Assembly: GCA_950106755.1 (NCBI GenBank)
Contig: OX467083.1
Location: forward strand, 49,180,555-49,244,554
Reading direction: 5' to 3'
DNA from: Climacium dendroides
Taxonomy: Eukaryota > Streptophyta > Bryopsida > Hypnales > Climaciaceae
DNA: 64,000 nucleotides
A program made the translations under genes and the position numbers. The notes under the pieces are model-generated. The model saw only the letters and a list, made by a program, of their open reading frames with translations, made no database searches and was not told where the DNA came from. Below, piece by piece: positions 37,501-49,754 of the stretch (position 1 is the stretch's first letter; each line of letters opens with the position of its first letter).

Positions 37501-40040
37501 GTTCTCTATATTAGGAAATAGCCACTGCTTGCCAAAATTAAAATTTATTCAATAACTATTAAATTATTAAAATAAAATTTTAATTTAATTTAATTTTTAA
37601 AAAACTATTAAAAACTTGATTTTTTTATTATTAGTTGATGTAGCAATTACTTCATCTATGTTACATTGCTATTGTAGTAGAGTTTCTACAGTTCACGACT
37701 CATGGAAATTTGTAAGCCCTCTAGACATCCAAAATTTCATCTAATGATAACTAAAGTTTGAATAACTATAGTTCAAAACTTCATCATATTTTGAGGTATA
37801 TGAGAAGTCACATACCAATTTGGATAAAGGAAAGTTAGTACATCTACAAGTTAATACAAGACAAGCTAGTACAACCATATGAATACTAGCATAAACAAGG
37901 CTTATTAGTGCAAACAAATACACAACTTCTAGGGGAATAATCACTTAAATAAATATTTTTCACCTAGAAGTAGTATATAACAACAACAAACATATATTAT
38001 AGGGCTTCCTAAGCTAGTTCATTGCAAGAAAAATTGTGCTTTTTTGTAGCATTTTGCACAATACTAATTTTTATTGGAAGGCTTTATAATTAGAAAAAAA
38101 AATTAAGTGAAAAATATGTTTAGTGTATACAACTTTAAGAAGGTACCCAAGGAAGGAAAAGCATAGAAAATTTTTGTAAGTAGGAGAACTAGAAAAGTGC
38201 AAAATCTCATGAAAATAGATATTGTCATTGTAGTTTCACATTTTAATTTGTAAAAGATAGGAAAAATAATTTTTAAAAATCCTAAAAATTGGCCATTTGG
38301 AAAGGGTTCATAGTGATGAGATTTCACCAAAGATTGATCTTAAAACCATTCTCATTATTTAAAAATTACGTGCAGTGGGAGTGCTATTTGCACTCATGTG
38401 GAGGACACAAAATAATATATTTAAATATTTCTTTTAGTAGAAATATACTTTCCTACGGAAACAAATCATAAAATTTTCTGATCCAAATCATTAAATTTAG
38501 AGACACCTAACAAAATAAAAAACCCTAAACCTCATAGTATGACAAATAAACAAAAATGATTTTTAAATATAAAATGATTTTTTAAATTTCTACAAAATAA
38601 ACATCTAAATACATCAAATTAGACATATCCAATAAAAATTTCAAGTTTATGAGGTTTATGCTTTAATAGTTATAGAGGATGATAAGAAAGTACCCCCTTA
38701 TTGTGACGATAAATAGGACCAGTCTTTCTAACAATGACCTAGTGGCATTATCACAAGCATTATCAAGGTATAGAAGGGGGCTAATCTCTAGGATTATTAC
38801 AAATTTGTAATATAAACTCCAAAAATAATTGAATAATAAAAAATAACAACAAATACAAGCTTTGAAGGAAACCCAATGTTCTTCAAATATTGCTTCAAAA
38901 ACAATTGTTTGGCAAGTTGAGCTCAAATGACAAAAATTCACTAAAATGGCCCCACTGGAAATAAAATGTCAATAAATGGTGTTTTAAGAGGGAAAAGGGT
39001 GCCTTCAAATATCTTTTTAAGGGCACCCACCTCTCATTTTCTTAATGGTAATATTATCATTTAGAATTTTGATTCTAATCTTTTGAATTTCCTACCATCT
39101 ATATTGGTTCAAAACTCCAACTTTTGGAAAAAGACTTCAAATCACAAATGGATTGTGCCATTGTCTTTGAAGAGCTACTTGTGTTCTAGATGTCCCTCTC
39201 ATCCTTTTACATTGCAAAAAATTCATCAAACCTAGTGCCATCTTAAAATTGAAATGAAGAAAAAAATTGTAACTATTGAAATTTATCTTTTTCAAAGAAA
39301 GTTATTAGCCTAGGCTCTTCAAGAGGTACAAGGGAGTGAGAAAAGAACCTATTATGGCCTCATTCTAATTTTGTATGCTCCCTAAACGCCAATCAACTCT
39401 ACAATAAATTTTCAAATTTGCTAGAATTGGAAAATCTCACCAATTCGGGTACCTCCTATAGATGTTAGAATGACTTGAAATGTGTTAGGGTGTATTATTA
39501 GCATAAAAAACTATATTTATTCTCCACATTCAAAGAAAAAGAATGAAAGCTCTTTTGATTACTAACAATGAAAAAATCTTTTACATAAAAAAGAATCTTA
39601 ACAAACTGATTTTGCCATTGGAATCTTGTCATGGTTTCAACCCTATAATACCTTACTTCCACCATAGGTGTTTTTTGTTGGTTTGTCTTGAATTTGTATT
39701 ACCTGCAAACTAATAATTGGGGTTCTATTATTTCTTGGAACAACTAAAAAACTGAAATCTATCTTTGAGAATGGACTTAGGGATTTCATTAGGGTTCTTT
39801 TAGACCATTTTAGCCAGAATGAATTTCATGCACAATAGTTTTAGGCAATTTCGACAATATTCACTCACTCTTCATAATTTGTACTACTTTTGAGTTTCTA
39901 ACCTATTTGTATGTGGAATTTTGGGTTATTTAATTCTTGAAGCCCCAAAGTCTCTATGGGAGACTCCTGGGATTTTGGGTAGGCTTACATGATCACAATT
40001 TTTGACTTGATTTTTAAATTTTTTTTGAAGATAGGAAATC
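34534..40040. other. gene-free region
   Basis: No gene is supported. A GC-richer patch at 34.98-35.2 kb starts GAGCATCTCCAATGGGG, a phrase common at ends of plant PIF or hAT MITEs, but no matching second end is clear. At 36.78-37.05 kb there are short direct repeats (CTCCTTGCTC; GGCC(T/A)TGGGATATC). From 37.3 kb on only AT-rich DNA is seen. Motifs of a retrotransposon polyprotein were looked for in the open frames and not seen. Confidence 0.45.
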
Positions 40041-40354
40041 AAATACTAGTAGAAAAGGGGCTATCAATGATTGCTCTCTATGACTGCATAACTAGTCATT
40101 TCGGACACTTATGACGATAGTATGACTGAAAGTAGATTTTGGGCTTAGAGTCATAGAGGACGAGTGATTATGGACAAGATAGTCATTTATACCATGATCA
40201 TTCTTTTTCATCCTATGTTGATGTGGAACTTCATTAGGGTGTGATTATATGGAGCACCTCCAATGGCAGTTTGCCACGTGGCTACAGATCTAACATGTTG
40301 ACTTGGTAGTTTTTTATTCGTTGGTATTGGAGTGATTCTATTTGATGTCAAAAA

Positions 40355-40733
40355 GGTTGTTGGAGTCATATTATAGACTGCTGGAGTCATTTTGCAGGTT
40401 GCTGGAATCATTTTGTAGGCTGTTGAAGTCATTTTGTAGGTTGCTAGAATCATTTCGCAGGTTGTTGCAATCAGTTTGCAAGCTGCTGCAGTCATTTTAT
40501 AAGTTGCTGGAGTCATTTTGCAGGTTGCTGCAATTAGTTTGCAAGCTGTTGCAGTCATTTTGTAAGCTGCTGGAGTCATTTCGCAGCCTGTTGCAATCAT
40601 TTCGCAAACTGTTGTAGTCACTTCGTAGGCTGTTGCAGTCATTTAGTAGGCTGTTGTAGTCATTTTTCTGGCTACTGAAGTCATTTTGTAGGTTGCTGGA
40701 GTCATTATATAGGCTGTTGGAATCATTTTGTAG
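40355..40733. repeat. 21 bp minisatellite, about 18 units
   Basis: About 18 consecutive 21 bp units of the type GTTGCTGGAGTCATTTTGCAG, 379 bp in total. Because 21 is a multiple of three, each strand keeps open frames with a seven-residue period (LLESFCR on plus, MTATAYK-like on minus). These frames are a product of the repeat and are not evidence of a protein. Confidence 0.92.
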
Positions 40734-40904
40734 TTACTAAGTAAGCTATGGTAGTCATTTTCAAGTGATATTCATTCCAAAAAATGATTAGTTCGGTCAC
40801 AATATTGTAAGCATAAATGACTACATTTATACTATTACTACACTATGTTTGCACTATGACTACACTATGACTATACTATAATTGCACTATGTCAAAATCT
40901 GAAT

Positions 40905-41142
40905 TGCTTAAGTTGCCTAAATTGCATGAACTACCTAAACTCCTTGAATCGCTTAAGTTGCTAGAAATCAGGAATTGCCTGAGTTGCTGAAATTGCTTAA
41001 ATTTTCTAAACCACATGCATTACCTGAACTATCAGAATTGCCTGAACTACCTGAATTGCCTGAATTGCCTCAACTACCTGAATTGCCTGAACTACCTAAA
41101 TTGCCTGAACTGCCTGAATTGCCTGAACTACTTGAATTGAAC
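40905..41142. repeat. 9/18 bp minisatellite
   Basis: Alternating 9 bp units of the type CCTGAATTG and CCTGAACTA, degenerate at the left and regular from about 41040 to 41140. The minus strand reads as a Gly/Ser/Asn repeat, which is a shadow of the array. Confidence 0.85.
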
Positions 41143-41639
41143 AACAACAAATAACAACAAACAAGAAGTAAACAGTAGAAAGCACTAAAACAAAGTAAAT
41201 TGCTACATTCAAGAGATAAGGTTGGAGGTAGACCTGAACCTTCATTTACAAGCAAGAGGAACAAATGAGAGGAAGTTGATGAACAAGAAGCAAGAAGGAA
41301 ACAAAAACAAGAAGAAAGAAGCAAAGAGGAGGCAAAAGCAAGAAGAAAACATGAAAGAAGATGAAGCTTAAAGAAGAAGGCAAAAATAGGAGGAAAATAT
41401 AAGAAGAGATGAATCTTGAAGAAGAAGGCAGCAGCAGTTGCAATGTGTGTTTGACAGCTGCAATTACAATATGCCACATGTCAACCTACATAGAAATAGA
41501 AAGGCAGCTGACCTAAAATGTGGCGGCTGACCTAAAATCTAAACCCACCATTTACTATCAAGATACAATCTTATCCATCCATTTAAAGTCTAAACTATTC
41601 ATTTTGAAATTGTCCATCTGATTCCACCATTTCAACCGT

Positions 41640-41760
41640 CCATTTGATCCATCCATTTGATCCATCCATCATTCCATCTAAGCCATCCATTTGATCCATC
41701 CATCATTCCATCTAAGCCGTCCATCTGATCCATTCATCTAAGCTGTCCATTTGAAAAGTA
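41640..41760. repeat. CCATC-rich tandem repeat
   Basis: Repeats of TCCATTTGATCCATCCATC with TCTAAGCC(A/G)TCCAT variants, three to five degenerate units. It lies inside the CACTA element. Confidence 0.75.
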
Positions 41761-43385
41761 GTTTGTGATTTAAAAATGACTACAATGCATTTAGCATTTT
41801 ATAGAGAAGCAAATAATAAATTTAATAAGTTCAATTTCCATGGTGTCCTATTGTCAGTCATTTTTTAGTTTTACTGTAGTCATATATTGTGCTCATTTTA
41901 TGACAGCACAACTCAAATATGACTCAACGAAAACTGCATCAACAATAAGGCCACAAAATACAGACTGAACTGTGGATGACACTAGTTCTGGTCGTTTGTT
42001 TCATCTGGTTGCCATCCACTGCTCTGGGAAATCACTAATAAATGACTGCTAATTGTGACAGGTCAACTTTGGCACCATTTCCATGACTGTCAGTCATTTT
42101 CCAGTAGCCTTTTAGTCACCAATCATTTTTTGATTGGTCACATTTGACCCTGTTTTCTACTAGTGAAATTAGCTTTTAAGGCATATAATTTTTATTTCAA
42201 TCATCACCTAGGGACAAAAGTTATGCCTCCATGAGTCCAAAAAACAACTTGAGTGGCATTCCAAAAAAAATCACAAAAGTTCAATTTTTCTAATTTTTAA
42301 TTTTTCCTCAAAGATTATATTTTTATCTACATCTAAAGCTTTGATTCATTTTATTTGGACTAGTAATGAGAAAGTTATGGACAATCTTGTTTTGGGGGCA
42401 ATCTAAGCATTTTTTTTTCTTATAGACTTCATTTTTTAATGCAATTTGAACAATTTAAAAAAAAATGTTAGACAAGGTTAAGGTTGCTTGCTAGAATAAT
42501 CTCACAATTGGAATTGTTGTATTTCAATTCCATCTTAGAGTTATTAATGGTTTAGTTATCCCTTCAATCTTGAACCTATATCTACTTAAGAATTTTTTAA
42601 TGAATGAAAATCGAGTGTTTTTTTGTTAATTTTTTTATCTTAGATCTTCAACTTAATTCTTCAACAAAAAAAAATTAGAAAATCAAAATCAATAGTGCAA
42701 AAGTCTAAAGTTAAAGAGATTCAAAGCCAAAAATCTAGCTAATCAAGGTATAAAAAAAATTTGTTTTCTCCTCTTTGAATACAAATATCTTGCAATCTAT
42801 GTAGTCAGAATTTCTAAAACTTTTTGCACACATTCTTATACTAATGTAGTACAAGATCTTGTAGTTAGATGTGTAAAAAAATCAATTTTTAAAGATTTTA
42901 GCTCTTTGCAATAGAAATGGCAATTTTGAATAGGTTTTGATGGAAAAAGGCCTTGGGACTTTAGAGGTTAAGGTATTCTAATTTATTTTAAACCAAATAC
43001 TATATAATCACGTATCATACCTATTTTGGTTTAATACTCTTTTTTTTTTTTTACTTTTTGTGTACAAAACTTAATTTAAATTGTAAAAAAAACCCAAAAA
43101 AACTATGAGTCCCAAGTGATGAATTGGAACTTCACAATTGCTAAGATGAAGGAGATGGTGCTCATTTTTAATGAGCACAAGGATTGGAACAAAAATTTGA
43201 AGAAAAAAAAATTGGGTTGTAGAAGAGCTTGTTGATTGGCACTACCAACACTTCGTCAAATCAATGTTTGTTCACTACTTTCCTACCCAGTGTTTATTTA
43301 TTTTGTATACTTTTTTTTGCCCTTTTGATTGAGATTTTTTATTTGAAGTAAGTTTTATTTGATATTGTTTGTAACTTCATGTAGG

Positions 43386-43629
43386 TTCAAAGAGGAAAAA
43401 TGAAAATTCATTGAGAAATCTTGCAAAGGAAAAACTTTACAAGATGAACAACATCCTTTCCATGGACAAGATTGAAGTTGCATACAATGTTTATGCAAGT
43501 GATCATATTGAATACCTTTATGATGCAGATGAAAAAAGTGAAGAACATGAATGGAACAAAAACATCAGAGAAGAAGAGGAAAGAGTTAAAGGTTTAGAAT
43601 ACAGTCAATTAGAAAGCAATGCACAGTAA
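43386..43629 (+). pseudogene. possible exon relic, unidentified
   Basis: A 3' exon-like piece: a T-rich stretch ending TTCATGTAG at about 43384 could be an intron end. It is followed, after an in-frame stop near 43401, by about 72 open codons of hydrophilic, charged sequence (HEWNKNIREEEERVKG among them) ending in TAA. I do not recognise the family. No start codon or upstream exon joins to it. It may equally be chance. Confidence 0.2.
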
Positions 43630-44031
43630 TAAAATGGAATAGACTTCATGGTTCATTACATCCTTTGTCTATGGCAACAATAATACATTTTGAACTTTGC
43701 ATTAGACCGTGTTTTTTCGATTCATTAATTTCATCTTGGAATTCTCTCAAAACTAAAATAAGATGCCCAACATTTGATAAGTTCAATCATTTTTTTGAAT
43801 TGTAACCGTAAGAATGAAACTAAATATATTTCACATTATGCTAAAATCTTTAATACAAAAACATTCAAATGACTAAGAGTAAGTCTAATAATAAATAGAA
43901 CTCTTACATGCATCAATTCATAACTTCATTTTTAGTTTTGTAAAGATGTACTATAAAGAAGAAGTTTGAGAAATAATTTGGTATTTTATAATTTGCTTAG
44001 CATATATAGTACAATAGTTTTTATGTTGTAA

Positions 44032-44353
44032 TATGGAGAATTTCATTAAAATGGCGATATTCCATATGCCATTTTCACAATGTGCCATTCCCACAGTTTA
44101 GACCGGGCAGTCTAAAATCTATTAGTGTCCTAGATTTGTGAACTCTACACCACTATTAGATGTATTAAATCTAAGAAAGATGTAGATTTCAGATCGGTCA
44201 ATCTAAAAAATCTACGTATTTTATAGATTTGAGATATCTACTAATGGTATAGATTTCAAAAATCTAAGACACTAATAGAGTTTAGACTGCCTGGTCTAAA
44301 CTAAAGGGATTCCAAAGTCACAGAATATTTGCCATTTTAATGAAATTCCCCAT
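44032..44353. mobile_element. 322 bp Tourist-like MITE, copy 1
   Basis: A 322 bp element flanked by TAA (44029-44031, 44354-44356). The left end reads TATGGAGAATTTCATTAAAA and the right end, reversed, ATGGGGAATTTCATTAAAA. The interior is a long imperfect palindrome with mirrored TAGACC(G)GGC(A)GTCTAAA and AAATCTA(G)GA(C)ACTA blocks. A second copy of exactly the same length is at 62.82 kb. The 3 bp target and TAA site suggest a PIF/Harbinger (Tourist-like) origin; the ends themselves are not a known family to me. Confidence 0.82.
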
Positions 44354-46309
44354 TAATGCATTACTATGCCCTATCTTATAAGACTTTCAAATTTATAAAT
44401 CATGGCCTATGAAATTGTAATCTTCTATTTTGCCCCTAGAAATTACACAAATAAATGACATCTCATTTATTGACTAAAATTTAAAATAAAAAAAACTTAA
44501 ATACTTTATGTACATAAAACATTTGTCAAAAGACCATAGCATTGTCAGAAGGTCTTACTACATTCTAAAGTTTAAAAAACTTCAAAGACAAGTGGAATTA
44601 TTACCTGCAAATGTGAAAATCCATGATATGTGAAATAAAACATGAAATATTCCATTAAGCATGCTCAAATCAAGGCATTAATAATAAAAAAAAATATATA
44701 ATCCACAATACATAACTGAAAAAATGCAATATTTATTTTTCTAACAATTGAAGCCACAAATAACATCTTTCACAGTGACATGGTCAATGTCTCCAAAAAA
44801 ATAATAAGTGAAAAGAAGTGACCATTGGGAATGATGCTATAAGAACATCAACCTTTAAGAATGGAGCTACTAGAATGAGAGGGATATCCCCATCCATCTC
44901 TCATCTATCTCAATGGGGCCAATGAGGGGGCCTATCACTCAACCTCGGGGGTGCACTCCCATTTTTTTAATTGCTAGCGTGTGATAAAATGAAAGGTCAT
45001 TTTAATTACCTTAGTCCTAAATTTTAGACAATTTTTTGAAGTAAATAAGCATCATCATAATGGGATATTTTTAGTTATAAGTAATGAAGGGTAGGAAAAA
45101 ATACTAAAATTTACCTATTTTTTTTCTAAAGTAGCTTGGCCAAAATTCTCTCTCAAAATTTGAGCATTTAAGAACTAGTATAAATACCTCCCCTAGAGTC
45201 TAAACTCTTAAGACTATTAGTGCAAGTGGAAGAAGTATTCAAGGAGGGAGTTCTATGTACCGGTGGAAGATATGGAATTATAGTTGGAGTGGATGAAAAG
45301 ATAGTCAAAACTTGGATGAATTAAGTGGTTGTGCACAAACTAAGTAGTTAAGTAGGGTGATGTCTTGTTGAGTCCAAGGAGTCCATTTAATTAAAAAAAT
45401 TAGGGTTCTAATTTTGTTTTGATGCACCCTAAAAAGAAAGATTTTTGTTTTCTTTTATGAATGCTTGAAGGTGTGCTACAGAATGCTCAATGGAATGAAA
45501 TGGGATTTGAACCAATGGAACGAAATGGGATTTGAACATACAGTGTTTATGAGTGTTTTGGTTATGATTGTGAATAGGGATTGGGATAATTGTGAGTGAC
45601 CTCTATGTAAGCATGCTTCAATTTGATGGTATAAAGAGAAATCTTAGGGATTAGAGTTTGAGATAGCGAAAGTTTTGGGGTTAGGATTTAAAAGAGGGTG
45701 AGAGATTTAGAATACATATGGTTGACATTGGAGGAGCTTTGACGTTGTTGACATTTGAGTTTGTTTTAGAATTTAGTTGTGAGTCCTACTACAATAGGAG
45801 TGTATTGTTGCTATGCATGTTCCTAGCTTTGGTAGTTGTTTCAAAGGTGAGTTAAGTTCTTATAGTGTAGAATGCAGCATTGCGCCTCACATCCTATAAC
45901 TTGAAGGTTGTTGTAATGCAGGTGTTAGCAAAGAAGAAGGCACAATATGTGTTGCAAACATTTGACACAAACATGGTTGTCTTCACGAAATCTTGAAGAC
46001 TAGCTTTTGAAGTTGTGAAAAAATTCTAGATGATGCCACTTAGGGAGATGGGTGTTTGGGAGTTGCATGACTTTGTGCTATTTTTTTTGTGGAAGATTGC
46101 AATTGCAAATTGAGGTGCATAAGGGAGATGGGCAAGCCGACTTGCCCAACATTTTAACACCTAGATCGCAATGAGATAATAAAGACATTCAAATGACTTT
46201 AATTGTTTTCATTTGTCATTTCACTTTCATTTTCCTCATTGTTATTCATTGTGTTAGCACTTTAGGATTGTATAGGTTGGATTACATCTTTCCTCTTCAA
46301 CTAGATCAT

Positions 46310-46345
46310 TTTGTTTGTTTGTTTGTTTGTTTGTTTGTTTGTTTT
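46310..46345. repeat. (TTTG)n microsatellite
   Basis: About nine TTTG units in a row, ending in a T run. Confidence 0.95.
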
Positions 46346-46587
46346 TTAATTTTAATAATGTTCTTCATTATCTAGGATCTTTGTATCATGCTACAAATAT
46401 TTTTTACTATTGCAATTTCAAACCTAAAACACTAGACACTACCATTTGCATACTTCAATTTTCAACGTCTTTATAATAATAAGGTGTTGTGTTTGTAAAA
46501 ATATACACCGCTTCATAAAAACTCTATACTCATCATACTACTAAAATCATAAGTCCCTCTGTAATATCACAAATGCTACCATTAATA

Positions 46588-47402
46588 CTAGGAGCTCGTG
46601 CTTGCTATGCTATGCATTCATTGTATCACATATTAGTAAAATTTTGATATATTTGAATAGAATGCATGATAATGATTTCAATAAGTCTTTAAAATAATTG
46701 TTTTAAATATTTTATTTTGTAAAAATATTTTCAATCATGCATACATAGAAATCATATTTTCACACAATGTGATATTACAAAAATAGAGTAGCAGTTTGCA
46801 ACCATTTTTGTAATATCACTTATTACAAAGGGTGATATTATAGAAATAATATAGTTGTTGCAATTAAGGTGATATTATAGAGGATCCATAGGATGATACT
46901 ATAGAGGTAGCAAATCCATTGCTTCTCTTGGCTTTACACTTCTTTGCACTTCTATGATTTTGTGCTTTTGTGAGCTTTGAGCTTCTGATTTCAATTTTCT
47001 ATTGCTACTACCAAATGATTTGAGAAATTTATTGGATTGAACCGATTTTGGATTTCACAACGATTAAATTGTTCACAAAACTTTTGAGATTTACAAATTT
47101 TTCCTTTAAATTCTTCTATTTGGGTTGCCATTGTTTGTAACAATTGAGTTAAATTTTTAATACATTTTAATGTATGTGTATCTTTTACCGTATTCATCAT
47201 TGCATGTATTTCATTCATCATTCATTAAATTTCTATTGTTTATTTTAGTATATGTTTATTTATTAAAAAAATTATATGAAGATTTTAGTAATTTTTATCT
47301 GAAGATTTATTGAAATTCTTGTTCTGCATTCTATCTAATACATAAATTTTTTTAATCAAATTCTAATAGTGAATGCATAGCATAGCAAGCACCAAATGCT
47401 AG
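46588..47402. mobile_element. 815 bp TIR element with TA target
   Basis: The left end reads CTAGGAGCTCGTGCTTGC followed by TATGCTATGCATTCA, and the right end, reversed, CTAGCATTTGGTGCTTGC followed by the same 15 bp, giving inverted repeats of about 33 bp. TA flanks both sides (46586-46587, 47403-47404). Inside, GTGATATTA(C/T)A-type repeats occur at 46.77-46.9 kb in both orientations. No transposase frame is seen. Superfamily unassigned; TA fits Tc1/mariner. Confidence 0.72.
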
Positions 47403-47404
47403 TA

Positions 47405-48780
47405 TGGTACTATGTATATTGTTTTTCACATGGTGATAGTTCATGATTTGAAATACTTACATTTTGAAACCACTTGGTGTTTGAATGTGATAATGTTTGA
47501 ATTTGGTGCTTGAAAGTATTATTAGTTTGAATCCAATTGGTGTTTGTAAGTAGTATTTGTTTGAATCTAGTTCGTAAATGGTCCATTTTTTGTTATCTAC
47601 AAAGTATATTATGATGTGTAAACACAACTTCCATCGAAAAACTCCAACATGACTCCATCAATTGTTTGTAGGAAACATGCAAATATTATGTATTCTTAAT
47701 AAATATAGGTTATAGAAAACTAGCACAAGGAAAAATTTTAAATGAAAGATAGGGTACATGAAATAAGACAAATTTAGAAATTTATGTAAAGATAGCCCTA
47801 AGTAAATTCACAAAATCCATCTACATAGCCCCCCTATAATAGGGACTTGAACACATGTGATCATGAAACATCCTATGTAGTGCACCCCTTGAGCATTCAA
47901 CTGTGACCTTTTTGTCAAGAATCTAACATAGTTGAATGGTATCTAATAAGAATGGTAAAATTGAAATGCTCAAGGGGTGCACTACCCAAATCTAATAAGA
48001 ATGGTAAAATTTGCGGTATAATTGTGAAGCATTGCCCTAGGTTAATAATAATATTAACTTTTAAAGGATTGAGGCACATTTTGGACACAAATTATACAAA
48101 AATCTGCCATTTTTTAGGGTTTTGAGATAAAAATATTTTTTTTTCTTAAAAATTTAATTGTACTAATTTGTATTAGACTACTATGTAAATGAGTGAAAAT
48201 TTTTTAGAAACTTTGATAGTATAGATTGAAAGATTATAATGTTGAAGTTAGAAGAAAAAGGTTTTATTTTTATTTTTATTTTTTTATCTTGCTTGATAGG
48301 GCTAGTAGACTTTAACTATCCTAATGTGAGGTTTTTACACTATAAAAGGTAATTTTTTTTGACACTTGTATCTTATATCATATAGGTTACATATCTACCA
48401 AATTTCAAAATTATAGAAGAATTTATGCATATGTTGCTCAAAGCTACTTGAACTACCTAAAAAATTTAGGGCAACATAACTTTTGATCTACGCACCTGAT
48501 TGAAAAGAAAATTATATTCTCACAAAGGGGGTACATGTTTACACCTTGTGTTAAAATTTGAAGAACTTCCATTAAAAATTGACTTCATAAACACCTACTT
48601 GAGATCACCTGCATATATTCAATAGTCATTTAGTCCTTTGGAGGCTAATTTATTGATCAATTGGACTCCACATCCCTGCTCCAACTAAACCTTCACTATG
48701 TTGTACAATATAAATGTGGTTGTTGATAGGATTTGGAAACTAGGATTCAAAACCCTGAATTATGCCATAACTTACACCAA
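47405..48780. other. gene-free AT-rich region
   Basis: No gene. A direct duplication (AATCTAATAAGAATGGTAAA and a nearby CTCAAGGGGTGCACTAC phrase repeated or mirrored) is seen at 47.87-48.01 kb. From 48.1 kb on the DNA belongs to the diverged repeat also seen near 30 kb. Confidence 0.45.
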
Positions 48781-48781
48781 A

Positions 48782-49192
48782 TAGGTAGAAGCACCAGTTG
48801 TCAACTATGCCTAGTATCCAATCTGTATGGTGTGCTATTTCCAACCTTAAGCTGGAACTCAAGCTTGAAAATTTTTTTGGTCCTTTTTAAGGTTGGAACT
48901 AATAAGATTATGACACATATTTTGAAGTTGTAATCAAGAAAGTAGGAAGTAGTGAGTGAAAAAGTAGTTCTTGAATGATCAGAATTGGACAACTCTAGAC
49001 ATTGACTATTGGGCAAGTGCATTTTTGGCTCCTAAAATTCATAGTAATTTCAATTTTGGAAATAAAATTCTAATTTTTTTGCTATTCTCATATTTCCTAT
49101 CTTCCTATATGGGAAAAATTTCTACCACCTTATACTCCCCACCAGTTGCTCTAAAATTGCTTAAATGATTGACTATTGGTGCTTCTACCTTA
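48782..49192. mobile_element. TIR element of AAGGTAGAA family, copy C
   Basis: About 411 bp. The left end reads TAGGTAGAAGCACCAGTTGT and the right end, reversed, TAAGGTAGAAGCACCAATAG; inverted identity runs about 24 bp through the following GTCAA. It matches copy D (32.39-32.80 kb) along nearly its whole length. Non-coding. Confidence 0.72.
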
Positions 49193-49209
49193 GTGAAATT
49201 GGGATGCTT

Positions 49210-49440
49210 TAACCTATAAATGATGCGGCGGCAATTTTTTAGTCAATGAATGACAGAGTATCTTTGTGTGTAGGATAGAAGTGTAACTGTTCATGCTCGA
49301 AATTTTGCATGAAAAGGAGAGGGCTTGTAGAGTAGTTTGTCTTCCAATGAGTGTTTTTTCATTTTTTTAAGCCAACAATTCATATAGAAGCCAAACAAAT
49401 GATTTTCATGGTGACCGTCTCATTATTTAAGGATTAACAA
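49210..49440 (+). repeat. dispersed repeat R2, copy 4
   Basis: Relative of 5.69, 6.89 and 21.92 kb. Landmarks in order: TTAGTCAATGAATGACA, TTTGTGTGTAGGAT, TTCATGCTCGAAATTTTG, TTCCAATGAGTG, and a closing ATTTAAGGATTAA. Confidence 0.6.
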
Positions 49441-49754
49441 TTAGGTTGCTTACCTAAAGAAATTACCTCATGACTCACTACTTGTACACATGGAGGTGCA
49501 TGTGACTCTCTAAACTTGGCCATGAACCAGTGCACCAACACATGCAACACACATGGTTCCTGCATTATTGCATCCTTCTACAATAACAATTTATATTTAC
49601 ATAGTGTAGAATGTTGAGAAATTAGTGAGGGGCAACCTAATTTCACTATTCAGTGTACTTATCCAAACTCTAAAGGAAGGAAGGACTGACTCACTGAGCC
49701 AACAAATCTCCTCATTTTCATCGCCCAGCATGGACATACGGAGCAGTACCTTCG

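Larger units (their letters stand above)
40044..42165. mobile_element. non-autonomous CACTA element carrying minisatellites
   Basis: A 2,122 bp element flanked by a perfect AAA duplication (40041-40043, 42166-42168). The left end reads TACTAGTAGAAAAGGGG (first base C changed to T) and the right end, reversed, CACTAGTAGAAAACAGGG. The same termini bound the 192 bp MITE at 18.3 kb. Subterminal DNA on both sides is rich in GTCATTTT/AAATGAC-type motifs, as expected for CACTA subterminal repeats that bind transposase. Inside are three tandem arrays (40.36-40.73, 40.91-41.14 and 41.64-41.76 kb). No transposase is visible. Confidence 0.85.
42170..46580. other. gene-poor region with possible gene relic
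   Basis: Mostly AT-rich. 42.77-42.98 kb is an inverted diverged relative of the 2.3-2.5 and 30.6-30.8 kb repeat. At 43.41-43.63 kb a short, strongly charged frame follows an intron-like T-rich tract. At 45.49-45.54 kb there is a short direct repeat of GGAATGAAATGGGATTTGAA. Nothing else is supportable apart from the MITE at 44.03 kb. Confidence 0.45.

Noticed and set aside
40342..40642. Long frames on both strands (Leu-rich heptad-like on plus, Thr/Ala/Met-rich on minus)
   Set aside because: They are read-outs of an 18-unit 21 bp minisatellite inside a CACTA element; the period of 21 keeps frames open automatically.
41070..41477. Minus-strand frame with Gly/Ser/Asn repeats and hydrophobic segment
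   Set aside because: The repeat part is a shadow of the 9 bp array and the rest is A/G-rich low-complexity DNA within the transposon.
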